Under the pieces are notes generated by a model. It saw only the letters and a list, made by a program, of their open reading frames with translations, was not told the origin of the DNA and did no database searches. The translations under genes and the position numbers were made by a program. Below are positions 59,401 through 64,000 of a stretch of DNA of 64,000 bases, one piece after another. Within the stretch, counting starts at the first letter, position 1. Every line of letters starts with the position of its first letter. Source of the stretch: Puffinus mauretanicus (lineage: Eukaryota > Chordata > Aves > Procellariiformes > Procellariidae); contig JAJKFH010000741.1 of the NCBI GenBank assembly GCA_023333565.1, positions 310,001-374,000 on the forward strand, in the 5' to 3' direction.

Positions 59401-61640
59401 GAGTGGTAGTCATTGAGGATGGATTACTTTGGATCTCAGTATCATTATTTGCCTTTAGAAATATAGTGAGCCATTCAATGCAAGGAGGGATACTTCAGTT
59501 TCTAATTAATAGTTTCAGAATGCTATTATTAACTTTTCTTTTAACTTCTTTCATTAATTAAAGATTATAGCTATATGGTCAAATAGATAGAGGGAAGAAT
59601 GTTAACAGTATATGATGAAGTCTGACAAAGGAAAGGATGTTCTAACTCTTTCAGCAAAAAAAAAAAAATATGTCACTTTCCATCAGGTTTCTGGGTTTTA
59701 ATGTTGAGTATCTAACGTCATCCAAAGCAGACAGGTAATTTCTTTTAATTGGTAAAGCATTATCACTTAGAGGGTAGATAACAAAGCAAAGTTGTTAAAT
59801 GAATGTAAGGTACCAGACCATATAAATTGTTTTGTACTTGTGAGTGTATAATTTTAATCAAGTAATTAGTTTGGGCTATATGTTTTTGAGTACAAATGTG
59901 AATGTTTCCTTGTGCGAATACTAGAAATGCACCCTTCAAAAAGAGAATGGATTTAAAAATGTGAATGTTTGATCTTACATGATATTTGGCTTGGCTGTAC
60001 AGATATAATTCAAAACCTTCTCTAGACGTAGTCATAGATTATGGCAGAACATGCTTTACTGACAGACTGTGTAATGTTTCATAGGAATGGTAACGTGAAG
60101 GATAATGAGCATTTCTCCTAGGTCTAAACGTCTTGCATCCAGATACTTTGACTCTCAAAGTCATGGTAGGAGTCAAAACTCGGCCAATTTTAAAATTAAA
60201 TGTTTCAGTTCCTCAAATGGCAGAAAATGGAGTTGCGAAAAATTATTTGTTTCTGCTGAGAATATGGAGGCCATGCTGTTAATATCTGTTCCGATCAGTT
60301 ATCATCTCTAAAATCTTAGATTTAGGTGGGAAAGGGCAGACTACCCTTTGCTTCACTGTGCTAGCGTGTAGCTAGTCTTCTGCCTAAGTCTACATGGCAG
60401 TACTCCAACATGCACAATGGTATTATAGGCCAACAGCATTTTGCAGATGAATTTATATTCTTGTTATAGGATCATTTTTGTAACCCTAGTTTGCAAGTGA
60501 GTTTAATACTGGTATCGCTGGTAATTTCTTCATGTTGCAATTATTAATTGTTAGACACATTACTGTCTAAGGCTGCACTGTGTGGGCAGGAGATCTGGCT
60601 CTTGATTGATAAGCTGCAAGTGGAATTCTCTCTCCAAGGCCGAGAAAGAAGATCATTAATTTTATTTTGAACATTATTCAAATAGAATTCCTATATCACT
60701 GGAATAATAAAGGGTGATTTGAGGAGACAGATCCTGAGCTGGTAGAAGTCAGCGTCAGCTTTCAGCTGGCCAGTCTGTAGCCGTGGCATCACAGGGCTCT
60801 CTTCTTTTGGGATGGGTTTTTAAGCTATGGGCTAAGTTCAACAGTAGGTACCCAAAGTGGGAAGGTTAATGCTGGCTTGGATATGTCTTCAGGGTGTTTC
60901 TCTTCTCGTGGTTCACTGCATGTGCACATTTGCAGTATGCCTTGCAAAGGCAAATTAGATAGGTACTGCACGCTCGGCTGTGTACCTGGCTCCTTACAAA
61001 TCACTCGGGACAGACCATGTGCCTTAAGCTGCTGGAGAAACTTCCATCGACTTGATAGGGATGGACTTTCATTTCAGGACTTTAATACATCTTTTGCAGC
61101 TATACCTTCTTTGAGCAATTTGCTTCTTGCACATACACGCTCTTCCACACTCATCTGCATTGATTTTCCTCATTTCAATTTTATTTTATCCTGCTACTTT
61201 CTTCTGATTTAAGTTGGAAGTTCAACTGATAACCAATTTTTCTGTAAAGCTGGTTATATTATGTCAGTAAGTGGGAATAGCATAGCATCTCTGTTTTCAC
61301 TCAATGGGAAGTGACATGCTGTTGATTAAAATTTATTGCTAATATGCTTTGATGAATGTTTCAGAGTATGTTATTGTTTTACTTTTTCATTTCTGGACAC
61401 TTTCTATTTCTGTTTTATCAATTCTATTTCCTCCAATTGTTTTAGACATAATGTATGATGCTAATAACATGTCAGCTTCAAAAATCAGAAGCATAAAATG
61501 ATACTTTTGCTGAAAACTACAGTCAGAGAAGAGAGTGATTTACATTGTTCTTTAAAATATGCAATTACATTTGTTGATTGAGATGCCAGTTACATACAGA
61601 AAAATAGGGGAAGATGTTTGAATTTCCTGTTTCAAATTAT
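56491..61640. other. no gene recognised
   Basis: About 5 kb of AT-rich DNA. A 59-bp candidate exon at 59014-59072 has an acceptor-like T tract ending in CAG and an AAG-GTAAGG donor (see findings). Other frames are short. No other repeat was recognised, apart from an A-run at 59656-59669. Confidence 0.5.
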
Positions 61641-62529
61641 TTAATATGGAGTCATAATTTATAGATGGAAGGCAGATTTATTATGTAAGCTAGCCCAACT
61701 CTAATCAAAAGGACTAGCCACTTCCTAGCACCTCTTTAATCCTTCTTTAAGCTTCCAGCATTCCTTGAGAAGACTTTCATGCAAGTTTTATAGGTGTTCA
61801 GTCCCTTAATCTCTTCTCAATTTTTTTCTCTTTATCCAGTAATACTACGGTTCAGCTCACCATGTTGAATCACTCATTTTCCTTTCAGAGATCCAGATCA
61901 TGTATTTCATATGATCACTTCAGTCCATTTTTGTAATAGCATTTTGTAATAGCACCCACCTTGCATTGGAATAAAGGACTAAGGGAAGTTCAGCTGTTGA
62001 CTAATGTAAAAAAAAAAAAAATGTAGGCTGGTGTAAACTAGTTCTTACCTCTTTTCACCCTGGCTGCATATATTTTGGTCCTTGCGGCCCCTTTTAACAA
62101 GGCACTTAAGCGTATGATTACCTTTACCCATGCAAACATTTCATCTGACCCATCTTCCATGTGCTCCCATTTTCTCATTGACTGCAATTCCTCCAGACTG
62201 CTCCTGGACGTTGACTCCAGAAGGCTTCTTGGAGAAAAGTATTCCTGCTGGAGCAATTCCTCTACTGAGCAGGAGTGCGGTTCCTGTGTGGACGTGCTAT
62301 TCTATCATACGTATGCCCAACCATGCTTTTCCAGCTCTCTCTAGTTGGGTCTCCATCACTGCCAGCTGATTGTTTCTTCCCTAGTTTCTCCTTTATTCAA
62401 AGGGTATATGCTTTGGATTATTTTTCACCATCTGTATTAGCTAAAATGTTATCACATCATCAGATGTGTCCAAATTAGGTCTTTCCCCCCCCCGCCCATT
62501 TTTCCACTCTGTTTGCCTTTCTGGTGTTA
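61641..62529 (-). other. possible 3' portion of an ancient LINE
   Basis: This segment lies directly downstream, in the minus-strand sense, of the reverse-transcriptase relic at 62.5-62.8 kb. Its wording near 61670-61990 reminds me of old, degraded LINE 3' sequence, but I cannot point to a diagnostic motif. It holds an A-run at 62007-62021 and a C-run near 62486-62494. It may equally be single-copy DNA. Confidence 0.2.
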
Positions 62530-62830
62530 ACCATGTCTCCCAATACAGAATAATTTGCCAGTTTTCTTAATATGTTTACTTTTCACTCTTCCAGATCATT
62601 TAGGAAAATATTAAAGATAGGAATGATAACCACGATTCCCCTGTTACTGCAGAAGATGTCAACTTGGCATACTACTACTCCTCATCGTCTTTTGTTTACA
62701 TTCAATTAGTCAGGTTTTGGATCTGTCCAATCCAATTTGAATTAACATTTCAATTAGTCTTTCATGAAAAAGAGAGTAAATGCTTCATTAAATTACATGC
62801 TTTATTAAAATAGCCATCAACATCCATAAA
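62530..62830 (-). mobile_element. ancient CR1/L3-like LINE reverse-transcriptase relic
   Basis: On the minus strand, in the order found in LINE reverse transcriptases: V-D-G-Y-F-N-K-A at about 62826-62797, corresponding to the V-I-Y-L-D-F-S-K-A-F-D block; L-I-E-M-L-I-Q-I-G-L-D; K-Q-K-T-M-R-S-S-S at about 62695-62660; I-P-I-F-N-I-F-L-N-D-L-E-E at about 62625-62588, corresponding to L-F-N-I-F-I-N-D-L; and L-R-K-L-A-N-Y near 62560-62550, at the place of the catalytic F-A-D-D box. Several stops and the loss of both catalytic aspartates show it is dead and old. Order and spacing make chance unlikely. The L3 versus CR1 subgroup call is uncertain. Confidence 0.7.
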
Positions 62831-64000
62831 GAATCTTTCTAACATGATGTTTTACAATATAAGTGGTTTTGCACAAAATGTCACAAACAGTCTTGAAATA
62901 TGTATCGTTTTAATTAGACTGCAATTTAAAATGTTAGATTTTTCATGTCTTCTGTATGAGGGGATAATAAACTGATCTAAGAGCTAGAAGGTCTCAGATT
63001 GCTTGAGAAAATTTCTGTGGTTTTGTAGGGAAATGGAGCACTCGGGTCCTTCTGAAATCACAAATCACAGAGCATCGTGCTTGTGGCTGAACAAAGACAG
63101 GACAAAAAGATCATCGCCATGCCCCAAGATATTAGTATGAAAAGTTTCCACTGACGGAGAGAGGATCGGGGCTGAGGGCAGGTATCTGCCTGAAATTGTT
63201 CGCAATTGCCCTCGGGGCAACCTCTGCTGTCATGTGCAATGATACAGCTCCCTTGAAGTTGGTGGAATTCATGGGTTTCTGGATGAGGGTTTCTGACAGC
63301 AACTTACTGCATCATGGGGAAGAAGTGCACCATAATTTGTAACAGGTCTTTTAAGAATATCCAAGTTCCTGTATCGTATGATGAATGGTTTCACTGCAAT
63401 TTTGATGCCTTTACTGGATCATTTATGGTTTTTTTGGAGTCTTCCCTTCTTTAGGTCTAATCAATCACTTAAGCATGTGTCTGACATTTAAGGATATCCT
63501 TAAGTATGTTCATATTCAGAGAAGCGCTTACAGTTGCCCTTAACTGTAAGGTAAGCTACCGCTGTGGGAAACTGGCTGTCGAGCTACGTTTCAGTTCACA
63601 TAGGTAATGGCAGCCACTAAGGTGCTTAAACTTTGTATAAGGTTTGTCAGCCTTCCTGGCTCTGGGTAGTCACTCAGCAAACAAAATCAGATCTTCTTCT
63701 CTTTCCATTCCCTCAGCAAGTATTTTAATTTAGATATACTTTTCCTCCTGCCCTATTTGCCAGTAAGAAAGAACCTGGTAAAGGAACTGTCAGTAGCTCT
63801 ACGGGGACAAAGCAATGTCTCTGCTCCTACAGTTGCAGAGTAGACTCCTAATTATGGCATGAAGATATTTTGGAACAAAGATTAAAAAAAATAGTTTTTA
63901 TTAGCGGTTCACATGCCTACTATAATTACTACTGCACTGGGAAGTTTGTTTTCAGCTCAGTTAACACATCTGCTTTTAACCTTGATGACCAAATAATTTC
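62831..64000. other. no gene recognised
   Basis: AT-rich sequence to the right edge. A donor-like AAG-GTAAGC occurs at 63550-63557 after a weak acceptor. No repeat or gene was identified. Confidence 0.5.

Overview
The window looks like nuclear DNA from a bird, probably a neoavian rather than a galliform. It carries chicken repeat 1 (CR1) LINE copies with the typical avian 3' ends (about 8.9, 12.3-12.8, 30.1-32.0 and 56.2-56.5 kb). It also carries three copies of an endogenous-retrovirus LTR family that I know as widespread in neoavian genomes (26.5, 30.6 and 49.4 kb). Base composition is moderately AT-rich with a few short CpG-rich patches. The species call is inference from repeats, not from a gene match.

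I find no intact protein-coding gene, tRNA, rRNA or CRISPR array. The open frames present are mostly short, often open on both strands, and no longer than chance would give in 64 kb. The window is best read as intronic or intergenic DNA. The extreme left end (1-60) is strongly CpG-rich and is followed by a possible 5' exon with a good start-codon context at 188, so a promoter may lie at or just outside the left edge. A few isolated splice-signal pairs (22.7, 35.7, 41.4 and 59.0 kb) could be exons of an unknown transcript; none can be proved here.

Layout: 0-2.4 kb, CpG-rich start and plain sequence. 2413-2828, a 26-copy, 16-bp minisatellite. 2.8-8.9 kb, featureless. 8.9-9.1 kb, CR1 (-). 11.9-12.1 kb, possible ancient LINE reverse-transcriptase relic (-). 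12.3-12.8 kb, CR1 (+). 17.9-18.4 kb, possible decayed coding segment (-). 26.5-27.0 kb, solo LTR with perfect 5-bp target duplication. 30.1-32.0 kb, a CR1 copy (-) that has lost its reverse-transcriptase domain and was then split by a solo LTR. 36.9, 38.1 and 47.9 kb, CpG-rich patches. 44.7 and 45.7 kb, microsatellites. 49.4-50.0 kb, an older LTR. 53.7 kb, pyrimidine microsatellite. 56.2-56.5 kb, CR1 (+). 62.5-62.8 kb, an ancient CR1/L3-like reverse-transcriptase relic (-).

The most informative structures are the nested CR1/LTR locus, where removing the LTR and one target copy lets the CR1 frame read across the join, and the minisatellite with its 48-bp and 32-bp higher-order patterns. I saw nothing that amounts to a new multi-gene system.
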